Assembly (NCBI GenBank): GCA_038527215.1
Contig: JBCBGC010000038.1
Span: 1 to 57,705, forward strand
DNA: 57,705 nucleotides
Origin: JAWPMV01 sp038527215
GTDB taxonomy: Bacteria > Bacteroidota > Bacteroidia > J057
Direction: 5' to 3'
The translations under genes were made by a program, and so were the position numbers. Below, piece by piece: positions 16,821 through 25,376 of the stretch. The notes under the pieces are model-generated. The model made no database searches. It saw only the letters and a program-made list of their open reading frames with translations, and was not told where the DNA came from. Every line of letters begins with the position of its first letter. Position 1 is the stretch's first letter.

Positions 16821-17645
16821 TTAGCTTTGTTTATGAATGATGACCTGGCCTTCCAGGAGTCGGCGCATGGGGATCACGACCAGGGTATCTCCTGCATCCA
16901 GGGTAAAGGTGACATTATCATGCCGGACCACTTTTCCTTTCACGCCATCGATTTCCAAAACCTGCCCCAACTCAATATTCCCCCGGGAATAAAAACTGCT
17001 GAGCATACTGGATAAGACGTTGCGGGCCGCAAAGCCATAGGCAATGGCAAAGCCTGCAATAGCTCCTCCCAGGATAATGTATTCATTGCGGGTCAGCACT
17101 TCGGTATCAATGCCGATTTGGTCCAGGGCTGTAACTACGACGACTAGAAAAAGAATAAAAAATACCGCCCCACTGATGAATTTCCAGGCGGGAATGCCGA
17201 AAGATTTACAGGCATTGGCCACCATGGTTTTGACGGAATTGGCGAGATAGAAGCCCAGCGCCATGATAAAGAAGGCCGTCAGCAGATCGGGAATAAAGGC
17301 GATCAGTTTACTGACTTGTTGGGTTAAAATCGGCAGCCCGAGTACTTCTGTTCCGGAAAGGATAAAAATCAGGAATATGATCCAGTAGATAAACTTCTGG
17401 ATGATGACCACCGGTTTGATGGTAAAATTAGAGTCCTTGAAGAAATCGGTATCGTTGAGCTTACTGGCGAGTTTGTCCAGTCCCACCCGTCTCAGCAGTC
17501 TTCCGACAACGCCCGAGAAGACCTTTGCCAGAATATACCCCAGAAGAATGAGGAAGGCTGCCACCACCAGATTGGGAATAAACTCCACGACCTGCCGGAT
17601 GACCGTGTTAAAAGCATTGGAAATCGTCTGTAGCGTATCGTTCAT
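16821..17645 (-). CDS. MscS-family mechanosensitive ion channel
   Basis: A 274-residue small-conductance mechanosensitive channel homologue. It has about five hydrophobic segments in the first 210 residues (for example FIPNLVVAAFLILLGYILA and a stretch ending FAIAYGFAARNVL). These are followed by the start of the beta domain, GNIELGQVLEIDGVKGKVVR and DTLVVIPMRRLL. The cytoplasmic cage is short: the protein ends soon after the beta domain, so it is of the minimal type. It would release solutes on osmotic downshock. It stands alone, convergent with lolD, with the 67-aa/ECF sigma pair just upstream on the same strand. Confidence 0.88.
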   Translation of the reverse strand: MNDTLQTISNAFNTVIRQVVEFIPNLVVAAFLILLGYILAKVFSGVVGRLLRRVGLDKLASKLNDTDFFKDSNFTIKPVVIIQKFIYWIIFLIFILSGTEVLGLPILTQQVSKLIAFIPDLLTAFFIMALGFYLANSVKTMVANACKSFGIPAWKFISGAVFFILFLVVVVTALDQIGIDTEVLTRNEYIILGGAIAGFAIAYGFAARNVLSSMLSSFYSRGNIELGQVLEIDGVKGKVVRHDNVTFTLDAGDTLVVIPMRRLLEGQVIIHKQS

Positions 17646-17712
17646 AGTCTGTGAAGTGTGGCAAAAATTAGAGAATCTCTTACATATTCGCAGGAGAATA
17701 TGTCAGAAAATG

Positions 17713-17916
17713 TTATTCCCTAGAATCTTTCTGTGGCGTATCCGTGGGGGAAGTGTTACCTGACATGGTAGCACTAAAGGCCCGGCCTGCTTTGACGACA
17801 AAGAGGTCTACAAAATCCATGATCAATTTGACGGATGAAAGGGTGCTTAAGGTTTGCTCTTTCACCTCCGGTGGCAATTTTTCGTTCGCCTCTAATTCCT
17901 TGAAAACATTACTCAT
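17713..17916 (-). CDS. Small conserved protein coupled to an ECF sigma factor
   Basis: A 67-residue acidic protein (MSNVFKELEANEKLPPEVKE at the N-terminus) with one amphipathic to hydrophobic helix at about 27-45 (VKLIMDFVDLFVVKAG) and a polar tail. It has no cysteine or zinc motif and no clear full membrane span. Its ATG overlaps the stop of the upstream sigma gene as ATGA, so it is translationally coupled. By position it may modulate that sigma factor, but it lacks any recognisable anti-sigma domain. Similar short proteins occur after this kind of sigma gene in other Bacteroidota (recollection, not checked). Confidence 0.75.
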   Translation of the reverse strand: MSNVFKELEANEKLPPEVKEQTLSTLSSVKLIMDFVDLFVVKAGRAFSATMSGNTSPTDTPQKDSRE

Positions 17917-18506
17917 CTGGCGGATTTTTTTTCTGCGTCCACGACAATTTGTTTTACGCGACTTCTCGCCCTGGCTAAACGCATTTTCACCGCACTTTCG
18001 GAGATTTCCAATTGTTCCATCAACTCGCGGATCGAAGCGTCATCCTGATATTTCATCAGCAGGATCATTTTGTCCTCAGCTGAAACCTTTTCCAGGGCGC
18101 CTTTGAGCTTTTCTACCCGGAGGTCCAGAAGGTCTTTGTCATCTTCGGAATCCTCTGACAACTCTGGTCCTTCGTCAATATCTACCGTTCCATAACGAGA
18201 GTTGCGGCGGTAGTATTCAACACAGAAGTTGTAAGTGATGGCATAAAGCCAGGTAGAAAAGCGGCTTTTCCCTTTAAACTTGTTTAGCTGGGTAAACACC
18301 TTCAAGAGTACATCCTGCGCCATATCTTGCGCCATGTCCTTATCCCGGACAAAGCTGATACACTTGCGGAATACTTTATCGGAGTATCGGTCATAGAGGA
18401 TACCGAATAACTCAGTCCTTCCTTCTTCAAGGATGGCCCGGATAATTTCCTCATCAGATTGTTTCCGAAAATCTGTACTCAAGGGAGTGTCGACGTTTAA
18501 AACCAC
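17913..18506 (-). CDS. ECF RNA polymerase sigma factor (sigma-70 family)
   Basis: A 197-residue ECF sigma factor. Region 2 spans about 20-90 (RTELFGILYDRYSDKVFRKC, then AQDMAQDVLLKVFTQLNKF and FSTWLYAITYNFCVEYYRR). Region 4 is at about 130-185, with a helix-turn-helix in IRELMEQLEISESAVKMRLA. An acidic linker (DIDEGPELSEDSEDDKDLLD) separates the two. No FecR or zinc-binding anti-sigma gene follows; instead a 67-aa gene overlaps its stop. This kind is widespread in Bacteroidota as a housekeeping-type ECF factor; the target promoters are unknown. Confidence 0.92.
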   Translation of the reverse strand: MVLNVDTPLSTDFRKQSDEEIIRAILEEGRTELFGILYDRYSDKVFRKCISFVRDKDMAQDMAQDVLLKVFTQLNKFKGKSRFSTWLYAITYNFCVEYYRRNSRYGTVDIDEGPELSEDSEDDKDLLDLRVEKLKGALEKVSAEDKMILLMKYQDDASIRELMEQLEISESAVKMRLARARSRVKQIVVDAEKKSAR

Positions 18507-18630
18507 TTTTGGGACGAGTTAATGCTGTGAGGTCACATATTGTCCTCGGTGCAAGAAGCCCAAAAAAACGGAATTTCAAAGGTTAAAAAATCGAACTTTT
18601 CAGGAAGTCTAATATTTACCTGAAAAGACA

Positions 18631-18668
18631 AAAATGCCCTATCCTTTAAGATAGGGCATTTTTTTTAG
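18631..18668 (-). terminator. Terminator of pdhB (bidirectional-looking)
   Basis: AATGCCCTATC and GATAGGGCATT pair around CTTTAA, with T or A runs on both sides. On the minus strand it follows the pdhB stop by about 20 bases. Confidence 0.92.
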
Positions 18669-18685
18669 GTATATCAAGTTCTTTT

Positions 18686-19669
18686 TCACCGGTACATCAC
18701 CTGGTTTACGGCCTCAATTACCCGCTTCGGATTGGGCAAAAAGGTATCTACCAGGACGGAGGAATAAGGTAGGGGAGTATCTCTTCCGGTAACTCTCAGG
18801 ACTGGAGCATCCAAAAAGTCAAAGGCTCTTTTCTGAATCATGTAAGCGAGCTCACTGGACATAGAAGCCAGCGGCCAGGACTCTTCTACGACTACGCAGC
18901 GGTTGGTCTTTTTGATGGATTTCATGATGCCATCATAATCGATGGGTCTCAGGGCCCGCAGGTCAAGCATTTCTGCATTGATTCCTTCCTTGGCCAGTTC
19001 TTCGCATGCTGCCAGGGCCACGTGTACCATTTTTCCAAAAGAAATAATGGTTACGTCGGTGCCTTCTCGCTTTACGTCCAGCTTGTCCAATGGCAGGGTA
19101 TACTCACCTTCAGGTACATGGCCTTTATCTCCGTACATCACTTCTGATTCCATGACCAGTACGGGATTCGGATCCTGAATGGCAGATTGCAGCAGCCCTT
19201 TGGCATCAGCGGGCGTACTCGGGGTTACCATTTTCAAACCGGGGGTATTGGCAAACCAGTTTTCAAAGCTCTGGGAGTGGGTCGCGGCCAACTGACCGGC
19301 AGAGCCACTGGGCCCTCTGAATACAATGGGCACGGAGTACTGACCTCCGCTCATTTGGTACATCTTGGCCGCATTGTTGATGACCTGGTCGATGGCTACC
19401 AAAGAAAAGTTGAAAGTCATGAATTCGATGATCGGACGGAGTCCCATCATGGCTGCTCCTACGCCGATTCCGGAAAACCCAAGTTCAGAAATGGGGGTAT
19501 CAATGACCCGCTTGGCACCGAATTCGTCGAGCATGCCCTGACTGACTTTGTAAGCCCCGTTATATTCGGCGACTTCTTCTCCCATCAGAAAGACGCGCTC
19601 GTCTTTGCGCATCTCGTTTTGCATAGCCTCTCTTACGGCCTCGCGAAATGGTATAATGCGTTCACTCAT
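18686..19669 (-). CDS. pdhB: Pyruvate dehydrogenase E1 component, beta subunit
   Basis: A 327-residue E1-beta subunit of a 2-oxoacid dehydrogenase complex, which decarboxylates pyruvate with thiamine diphosphate together with E1-alpha. Visible family segments are FREAVREAMQNEMRKDERVF, then MGEEVAEYNGAYKVSQGM, with the conserved glutamate near 30 that contacts the ThDP pyrimidine. Later come FRGPSGSAGQLAATHSQS, then LVMESEVMYGD and VVVEESWPLA. The GPSGSAGQLAATHSQ pattern fits pyruvate rather than branched-chain enzymes. The alpha subunit is not adjacent, so the complex is encoded at separate loci. Single gene with its own terminator. Confidence 0.95.
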   Translation of the reverse strand: MSERIIPFREAVREAMQNEMRKDERVFLMGEEVAEYNGAYKVSQGMLDEFGAKRVIDTPISELGFSGIGVGAAMMGLRPIIEFMTFNFSLVAIDQVINNAAKMYQMSGGQYSVPIVFRGPSGSAGQLAATHSQSFENWFANTPGLKMVTPSTPADAKGLLQSAIQDPNPVLVMESEVMYGDKGHVPEGEYTLPLDKLDVKREGTDVTIISFGKMVHVALAACEELAKEGINAEMLDLRALRPIDYDGIMKSIKKTNRCVVVEESWPLASMSSELAYMIQKRAFDFLDAPVLRVTGRDTPLPYSSVLVDTFLPNPKRVIEAVNQVMYR

Positions 19670-19882
19670 GCGATTAAAAAGCTGGTTTTAATTTGCCTTC
19701 GAAGATAGATAAATTTTCGAATATGCCGGGGCTTTTGCGGTATTTGTTGCCTGTCAGCGAAAAAAACTTCGCCCCCCTTATCATTCTTTCAGCGGTGTAG
19801 CCAAAACTGCCCCTTTTTTCATGTATCCTATTCAGGCAGTTTTCGTATATTCATAGGCAAATTATAATCGAAAATTGCAAAC

Positions 19883-20626
19883 ATGAGCCAATATTTTCAA
19901 GAGAAGGAAGCTACTCATCAATCGGGGACCAATCCCCATATAGCTTCTAAAAGGATGCTAGATGACCAGGCGGCGAGCTCCTTTATGCAGCAAGTCTATC
20001 TGACGATGCTGATCGGGCTGGGCCTTACCGGTATTTCTGCCTGGTATGTGGGCACGAGCCCGGAATTGCTTGGATTTTTCTATACCGGAATCCTCCGGTG
20101 GATCGTGATGCTGGCCCCGCTGGGACTGGTAATCTACCTTTCCGCTCGTTTTCACAAGATGAGCTTTAACGGTGCCAGTACAGCCTTTGCCATCTATTCT
20201 GTGGTCAACGGGATTAGTTTGGCCTTCATTTTTGCCATCTTTACCACAGGAGCAATCTGGAAAGTCTTTCTGATTACTGCGGGTACCTATGGCGCAATGG
20301 CCTTGCTGGGATTATTGACGAATATAGACCTAAGTAAAATGGGGTCCATCCTCTACATGGCTCTGATCGGTCTGATCATCGCCAGTGTGGTCAACTTCTT
20401 CATGCAATCTGAGCCCTTCGACTACATCATTTCCGGGATAGGGATTTTGATCTTCTGTGGTCTGACTGCCTATGATAATCAAAAGCTGATGCGTATCGGC
20501 ACCCAGGTAGATCCCGACTCAGAAGGGGCTAAAAAACTTGCCGTGATGGGTGCGCTGACCCTTTACCTGGACTTTATCAACCTCTTCCTCTTCCTGCTTC
20601 GGTTTTTCGGTGGCGGAGACGATTAG
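19883..20626 (+). CDS. Bax inhibitor-1/YccA family membrane protein
   Basis: A 247-residue protein with seven hydrophobic segments after a polar N-terminal 40 residues. The core shows the BI-1 pattern: FMQQVYLTMLIGLGLTGISA at the first helix and, near the end, ILIFCGLTAYDNQKLMRIG with the conserved aspartate. It ends with ALTLYLDFINLFLFLLRFFG, the family's signature last helix. The family is thought to carry calcium/proton leak activity and interacts with membrane proteases such as FtsH in E. coli. Single gene with terminator. Identification is safe, physiological role open. Confidence 0.93.
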   Translation: MSQYFQEKEATHQSGTNPHIASKRMLDDQAASSFMQQVYLTMLIGLGLTGISAWYVGTSPELLGFFYTGILRWIVMLAPLGLVIYLSARFHKMSFNGASTAFAIYSVVNGISLAFIFAIFTTGAIWKVFLITAGTYGAMALLGLLTNIDLSKMGSILYMALIGLIIASVVNFFMQSEPFDYIISGIGILIFCGLTAYDNQKLMRIGTQVDPDSEGAKKLAVMGALTLYLDFINLFLFLLRFFGGGDD

Positions 20627-20655
20627 GCCTCGTAAGGTTTTTGCGTAAAACATCA

Positions 20656-20690
20656 AACGCGGCCTGTTTTCGAAACAGGCCGCGTTTTTC
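20656..20690 (+). terminator. Strong rho-independent terminator after the BI-1 gene
   Basis: AACGCGGCCTGTTTT and AAAACAGGCCGCGTT pair around CG, followed by TTTC. It lies 30 bases after the stop. Confidence 0.95.
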
Positions 20691-21123
20691 TTTCAGGTAA
20701 ATTTCGCAGAGATTCCATGTTACAAGCTTAAACCGGCCTGTCTTAGTCCGGCCTGCTTTTTTTCTTGTTTGGGATGGTATTTGCGTAAGCTTTACCCCAT
20801 ATTGCTGCTACCTAACGGTTGGATATAGGGGATGACACCCTGCATTCGAGGGTATTTCGCAAGTCGTAAGGTCTAGCTATGTGTAAGAATTGAGGAGCTA
20901 TGTGCAAGAAATATTAATGTAAGATATGCTCGGGCTGCGTGTTTTTTTGTCCCCTGAAAAGGCCAAAGTTTACGTAGGTAATTTTTTGTTCTTATTCATG
21001 CTTTTTTGGGCCCGGGATTTGGGGGATATAAAACATCTGTTCACGTTGAAAAATGACCGTTTCTCAGACCTTGCACCACCTGAAAGACACTTAACTTACG
21101 ACCTAAGAATCAAATCGTCTTTG
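20691..21123. other. Gene-free leader region before the response regulator
   Basis: About 430 bases without a credible gene. It contains the tandem repeat AGCTATGTG(T/C)AAGAA at 20875-20910 and, before 20925, AT-rich promoter-like sequence. The in-frame extension of the response regulator back to 20926 reads as a hydrophobic, low-quality peptide and is probably leader, not coding. Confidence 0.55.
20875..20910 (+). repeat. Tandem 15-bp direct repeat with 21-bp period, possible operator
   Basis: AGCTATGTGTAAGAA (20875-20889) and AGCTATGTGCAAGAA (20896-20910) differ by one base. The 21-bp period equals two helical turns, the usual spacing of tandem activator or response-regulator sites. They lie about 215 bases upstream of the response regulator start. 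Confidence 0.45.
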
Positions 21124-21573
21124 ATGAACTCGCTTCAAACTATGAATATTCTGCTGGTGGAAGACAACCCGGGAGACGTTAGACTGACGGAGGAGGCTTT
21201 TCGGGAAAGCAATCCGGAAAGAGATATCAACCTGGAAGTAGTAACGGATGGGGAACAAGCCCTGGCGTATTTGAAGCGAATCGGGCAGTATACGGAAGCC
21301 CGTACCCCTGACATTATTTTTTTAGACCTGAATCTCCCGAAAAAAGATGGTCGCGAAGTCCTGGCAAATATCAAGCAGGACCCTGCATTGAAAATGATTC
21401 CCGTAGTCGTCTTGACTACTTCCGAGGCTGAGGTTGATATCGCAAAAAGCTACGATCTGTATGCCAATTGCTATATTACCAAACCCGTTGATATTTCGAA
21501 GTTTATTGAGGTGATCCGCTCCATTGAGCATTTCTGGTTCCGGGTGGTCAAACTACCTTCCCAGATAAATTAA
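21124..21573 (+). CDS. CheY-like response regulator (Rcp1 type)
   Basis: A 149-residue single receiver domain. The acidic pocket is in MNILLVEDNPGDVRLTEEAF, the phospho-acceptor is D68 in IFLDLNLPKKDG, the conserved threonine is in PVVVLTTSEAEVD and the lysine in NCYITKPVDISKF. The sequence type is that of Rcp1-like regulators, which work with phytochrome-type or PAS histidine kinases. There is no output domain. I choose the ATG at 21124; the ATG at 21142 is also possible, and the longer frame from 20926 looks non-coding. The hybrid kinase gene starts nine bases after the stop, so the pair forms one operon. Confidence 0.92.
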   Translation: MNSLQTMNILLVEDNPGDVRLTEEAFRESNPERDINLEVVTDGEQALAYLKRIGQYTEARTPDIIFLDLNLPKKDGREVLANIKQDPALKMIPVVVLTTSEAEVDIAKSYDLYANCYITKPVDISKFIEVIRSIEHFWFRVVKLPSQIN

Positions 21574-21582
21574 GCATAGGCA

Positions 21583-23931
21583 TTGGCAAATATACTACTG
21601 ATAGAAGATAACCCTGGGGATGCCCGGCTCATCGAAGAATACCTGCAGGATGCGGAGGCTCAGGAATTTGTCCTGAACCATGCCGAAACCCTGGCGCAGG
21701 GCCGTGAGAAATTGCAGCAAGGGCATGTAGATATCATTCTCCTGGATCTGCAACTGCCCGATAGCTGGGGTATCCAAACCTTTGAAATGCTCTATCAGGA
21801 ATTTCCTACCCTTCCTTTTATCGTGCTTACGGGTCTTTCGGATGAAAATCTGGGGATCAGAGCCGTGCAAAAAGGGGCGCAGGATTTTCTCAATAAAAAT
21901 GACCTGAATAGCTCCCTGCTGATGCGGGCCATCCGCTATGCCATTGGCCGCAAGAAAATGATGCGTCGCCTGGAGCAAGCGCAACAATTGGCGAAAGTTG
22001 GCAACTGGGAGCTCCAAATTGATCGCAATCTCTTTAGCTGTTCCCCCCAAATCTATACCCTGTTTGAAAAACCGTTGGGGGCTAATTTTAACAGTTTTGT
22101 AGACTACCTCCAGGCTGTCCATCAGGAAGATCAGGCTAGCGTAGCCCTGGCCCTCAAGGCCGCTATAGAACAGGGACAGCCTTTTAAGGTGGATCACCGC
22201 ATCCTGATGGAGGATGGCCGCTTAAAATATGTGGTCATGCAAGGTCAGGTCGAACGCAACGAAGCAGGTCGCCCTACCTTGATCCTCGGTACTTCCCAGG
22301 ACATTACGGATCGGGTTCGGGTCGATGAGTTGATTCGGGAAAAAGAGCTGGCGCTACGAGCCGCTAATCTCAGGCAGGAATTTTTGGCGAAAACCAGCCA
22401 TGAAATCCGCACCCCCTTGAATCCTATTCTCCTGCTCACTTCCCTCTTGCTGGACAGTGATCTTTCTCCAGAACAAAAAGAACATTTAAATACCATCCGC
22501 GCAGCCGGAGAAACCCTCCTGGCTGTGGTTAACGATATCCTGGATCTTTCAAAAATCGAAGCCGGGAAAATTGATTTCAGTCGAAATCCCTTTAGCATTC
22601 GTCAGGTCTTCGAATACATCAAAGATATGCTGGACCTGAATGCGCGCGAAAACGGCATTGGGTTGATCCTGGAAGTAGCTGAGGACATTCCGCCCTATGT
22701 GGTGGGCGACAATGTGCGCCTCACCCAGATCCTCCTTAATCTGGTCGGCAACGCCATTAAGTTTACCAATGAGGGGCATGTCAAAGTAAAGGCTCTGGTA
22801 AAAGCCCGGGACGACAAGCAGATTGAACTGAGTTTTTCGGTGGAGGATACCGGCATGGGCATTCCTCAAAACAAGCTCAAAGATATCTTTGAGAGCTTCC
22901 AGCAGATCGACAGTGAAGCCAACCGACGCCTGGGAGGTACAGGACTGGGACTGACCATCGTCCGCCAACTGGTCCGCCTCCAGGGAGGAAATATCGAGGT
23001 ACAAAGTGAAGAGGGTAAAGGCTCCACCTTTACCTTCCACCTGGCCTTTGGATACAGTGCTGCGGAGAAACGTCAGCCAGAACATATTGAAATCGACAAA
23101 AAGCGTCTGCTAGGTCTGGAAGTCTTGCTGGTGGAAGACAATCCCCTCAACCAGCTGGTGACGAAAAAGCTCCTTTCAGATTGGTCTATCGAAGTAGAGA
23201 TCGCCAATAATGGAAAAGAAGGCGTGGACAAGCTGAAAGAGAAGGACTACGACCTGGTTCTGATGGATGTACAGATGCCAGAGATGGACGGCTATGAAGC
23301 CACACGCTATATCCGTCAGCAAATGGCAGAACCCAAAGCCAAAACGCCTATCATTGCCCTGACAGCCAATGCGTTCTCTGGTAGCGATGACGAGTGTCTC
23401 AAAGCCGGCATGGATGATTATGTTTCAAAACCCATAGAAATCAGTAACTTATACGCGAAAATCGTGCAGCACGCCCGGGTACGGAAAAAACCCGAACCTG
23501 TAACAGCCGGAAACGCAAGTCCTGCTACTGCAGAGGTAGTCCTGCCCAGAGAAGAGAATCGCCAAGAAGAAGCTGAGATGGAAAGGGGAAATTATACTGA
23601 CCTTACCTACCTGGAAGAAATATCCGGAGGAGACAATGTCATCATCCGGAAGACCATAGATAAGTTCCTGGAAACCACGCCAGGCATCCTCCAACAGATG
23701 CAGGATTGTAGCCAAAACCAGGACTATGATTCCCTGGCCAAATGCGCGCATAAGCTTAAAAGCTCGGTGGCTTTTATGGGAATTGAAGAGGCTCGTAAAG
23801 CGATTCTGAAAATTGAGCATAACGCCAAGAACTCGGAAAATCTGCCTGAATTACCGGGTTTGGTCCATCGGGTCAACCAGATTATCAATGATTCTTTTGT
23901 GGAACTCAGGGATACTTTGAGTACTTTGTAG
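21583..23931 (+). CDS. Hybrid sensor histidine kinase (REC-PAS-HisKA-HATPase-REC-Hpt)
   Basis: A 782-residue cytosolic phosphorelay protein without membrane segments. An N-terminal receiver (1-125, D55 in IILLDLQLPD) is followed by a PAS/PAC sensor (about 135-245). The HisKA domain carries H273 in LAKTSHEIRTPLN. The ATPase domain shows the N box LLNLVGNAIKFTN and G boxes DTGMGIP and GGTGLGL. A second receiver has D562 in LVLMDVQMPEMDGYEA, and a C-terminal Hpt domain has H723 in CAHKLKSSVAFMG. A whole four-step relay is thus in one chain, and the upstream Rcp1-like regulator is its likely partner. It starts with TTG at 21583 nine bases after that gene. Input signal unknown. Confidence 0.95.
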   Translation: MANILLIEDNPGDARLIEEYLQDAEAQEFVLNHAETLAQGREKLQQGHVDIILLDLQLPDSWGIQTFEMLYQEFPTLPFIVLTGLSDENLGIRAVQKGAQDFLNKNDLNSSLLMRAIRYAIGRKKMMRRLEQAQQLAKVGNWELQIDRNLFSCSPQIYTLFEKPLGANFNSFVDYLQAVHQEDQASVALALKAAIEQGQPFKVDHRILMEDGRLKYVVMQGQVERNEAGRPTLILGTSQDITDRVRVDELIREKELALRAANLRQEFLAKTSHEIRTPLNPILLLTSLLLDSDLSPEQKEHLNTIRAAGETLLAVVNDILDLSKIEAGKIDFSRNPFSIRQVFEYIKDMLDLNARENGIGLILEVAEDIPPYVVGDNVRLTQILLNLVGNAIKFTNEGHVKVKALVKARDDKQIELSFSVEDTGMGIPQNKLKDIFESFQQIDSEANRRLGGTGLGLTIVRQLVRLQGGNIEVQSEEGKGSTFTFHLAFGYSAAEKRQPEHIEIDKKRLLGLEVLLVEDNPLNQLVTKKLLSDWSIEVEIANNGKEGVDKLKEKDYDLVLMDVQMPEMDGYEATRYIRQQMAEPKAKTPIIALTANAFSGSDDECLKAGMDDYVSKPIEISNLYAKIVQHARVRKKPEPVTAGNASPATAEVVLPREENRQEEAEMERGNYTDLTYLEEISGGDNVIIRKTIDKFLETTPGILQQMQDCSQNQDYDSLAKCAHKLKSSVAFMGIEEARKAILKIEHNAKNSENLPELPGLVHRVNQIINDSFVELRDTLSTL

Positions 23932-23947
23932 GTCCAATCTTGCCTAC

Positions 23948-24781
23948 ATGCCACAAGCATTTCAACACCGGACCAAAGCCGGTAACAGCCTTCAAATAGA
24001 CCTTTACGGAGCTGATTCCCTGGACAAACAAGCCTGCATCGTCTACGTGCATGGGTTCAAGGGATTTAAAGACTGGGGGTTCGTGCCCTTTGTCGCTCAG
24101 CAATTCGTTGAAGCGGGTTTTAGCTTCCTGACGTTCAATTTTTCGCATAACGGTATCGGGAGCCAGCCGGAAACCTTCACAGAACTCGACAAGTTCGCGC
24201 AGAATACCTTTAGCCTGGAGGTAGCCGAAACCCTGGAGATTATTCAGCTTCTGACCCATACCGACTTTTTTGGTAGGGATTTACACCATGGACTGGGCTT
24301 ACTGGGCCATAGCCGTGGGGGCGGAATCGCGATCCTGGCCGGACAGCGAGCCGCGGGCGTCAAAGCAGTAGGCACCTGGGCCTCTGTTTCCACTTTTGAT
24401 CGCTATAGCAAGGAGGATAAGGCTGCCTGGAGAAAAGATGGCTTTAAGACGGTCCTCAACAGCCGCACCAAGCAAGAATTTCAACTAGGGGTAGAATTGC
24501 TGGAAGACGTCGAAAAAAATGCCAAAACCAGTCTCAATATCCAGGCTGCAGCCGGGAACCTGGGCAAGCCGCTATTACTTGTGCATGGTCAAAACGACGA
24601 AACGGTCCCCTACTTTGAAGCCGAACATCTGAACATTTATGCAGACCCGGGCATGACCAGGATGAGGCTGATCCCCCAAACCGGCCATACCTTAGGCGCG
24701 GCCCATCCCTTTACCGGCAGCAACCCCAGCCTTGACCTGGCCATCACCACCAGCCTGGAATTCTTCCAGCAGTCCCTGTAA
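23948..24781 (+). CDS. Alpha/beta hydrolase family protein
   Basis: A 277-residue serine hydrolase, probably cytosolic (no signal peptide). The oxyanion region is IVYVHGFKGFKDWG, the nucleophile elbow GHSRGGG has S122, the acid lies in LLVHGQNDETVP and the catalytic histidine in QTGHTLGAAHPF. The sequence type is near the dienelactone hydrolase/prolyl-oligopeptidase-like esterase group. The substrate cannot be told. It starts 16 bases after the hybrid kinase gene and may be co-transcribed with it. The first palindromic repeat array begins directly after its stop. Confidence 0.9.
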   Translation: MPQAFQHRTKAGNSLQIDLYGADSLDKQACIVYVHGFKGFKDWGFVPFVAQQFVEAGFSFLTFNFSHNGIGSQPETFTELDKFAQNTFSLEVAETLEIIQLLTHTDFFGRDLHHGLGLLGHSRGGGIAILAGQRAAGVKAVGTWASVSTFDRYSKEDKAAWRKDGFKTVLNSRTKQEFQLGVELLEDVEKNAKTSLNIQAAAGNLGKPLLLVHGQNDETVPYFEAEHLNIYADPGMTRMRLIPQTGHTLGAAHPFTGSNPSLDLAITTSLEFFQQSL

Positions 24782-25303
24782 CACTGGCTTCCAGCCGGGA
24801 TGAGTCCTAGACCGGCTAGAAGCCGGTCGGATAGGGTTCCACTGGCTGGACGATGACCGGCTGGAAGCCGGATATACGGACAGTGACCGGCTAGAAGCCA
24901 GTCTTACGGAGGCGGGGCGGCCCAGCAGCCGTAGCCGCAGCTCGCAGCTGCGGCAGAGGATGTTACCGGCTGGAAGCCAGTGTTACGGTGGCGAGGCGAG
25001 GCGGCCTAGCGGCCGTAGCCGCAGCTCGCAGCTGCGGCAGTGGATTTTACCGGCTGGAAGCCGGTGTTACGGAGGTGAGGGGCGGCCCAGCAGACGTAGC
25101 CGCAGCTTGCAGCTGCGGCAGAGGATGTTACCGGCTGGAAGCCAGTGTCACGGAGGTGAGGGGCGGCCCAGCAGACGTAGCCGCAGCTTGCAGCTGCGGC
25201 AGAGGATGTTACCGGCTGGAAGCCCGTGATACGGTGGCGGGGCGGCCCAGCAGACGTAGCCGCAGCTTGCAGCTGCGGCAGAGGGATGGTACCGGCTGTT
25301 AGA
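24782..25303. repeat. Tandem array of palindromic repeats (array A, about 81-bp unit)
   Basis: Five roughly 80-bp units start at 24886, 24965, 25049, 25130 and 25211, with a partial sixth at 25291 and degenerate copies before 24886. Each unit begins with ACCGGCTGGAAGCC(A/G)GT, in its best form a perfect palindrome ACCGGCT GGA AGCCGGT. It also contains a second hairpin, CCGCAGCT(T/C)GCAGCTGCGG. Units differ at a few bases and follow each other without spacers, so this is not CRISPR. Open frames that cross it are a by-product of the period and GC content. Confidence 0.9.
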
Positions 25304-25345
25304 AAAAAAACCCGGAAATGCCTATACCAATAGGACAAATCCGGG
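25303..25345 (-). terminator. Terminator of the TonB-dependent receptor gene
   Basis: Reading the minus strand, CCCGGA and TCCGGG close a stem whose inner part CCTAT TGGT ATAGG forms a second helix, followed by eight T. It lies 32 bases after the receptor stop. Confidence 0.85.
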
Positions 25346-25376
25346 CCAGTATGTTTGCTTAGGTCAGGTGGGTTCG

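Noticed and set aside
20926..21123. N-terminal extension of the CheY-like regulator
   Set aside because: The 66 extra residues are hydrophobic and basic without family likeness; receiver proteins of this type start right before the NILLVED strand.
24960..25338. Several overlapping open frames on both strands inside repeat array A
   Set aside because: The array is GC-rich with a mostly 81-bp period (a multiple of three), so frames stay open by construction; the peptides are just the repeat translated.
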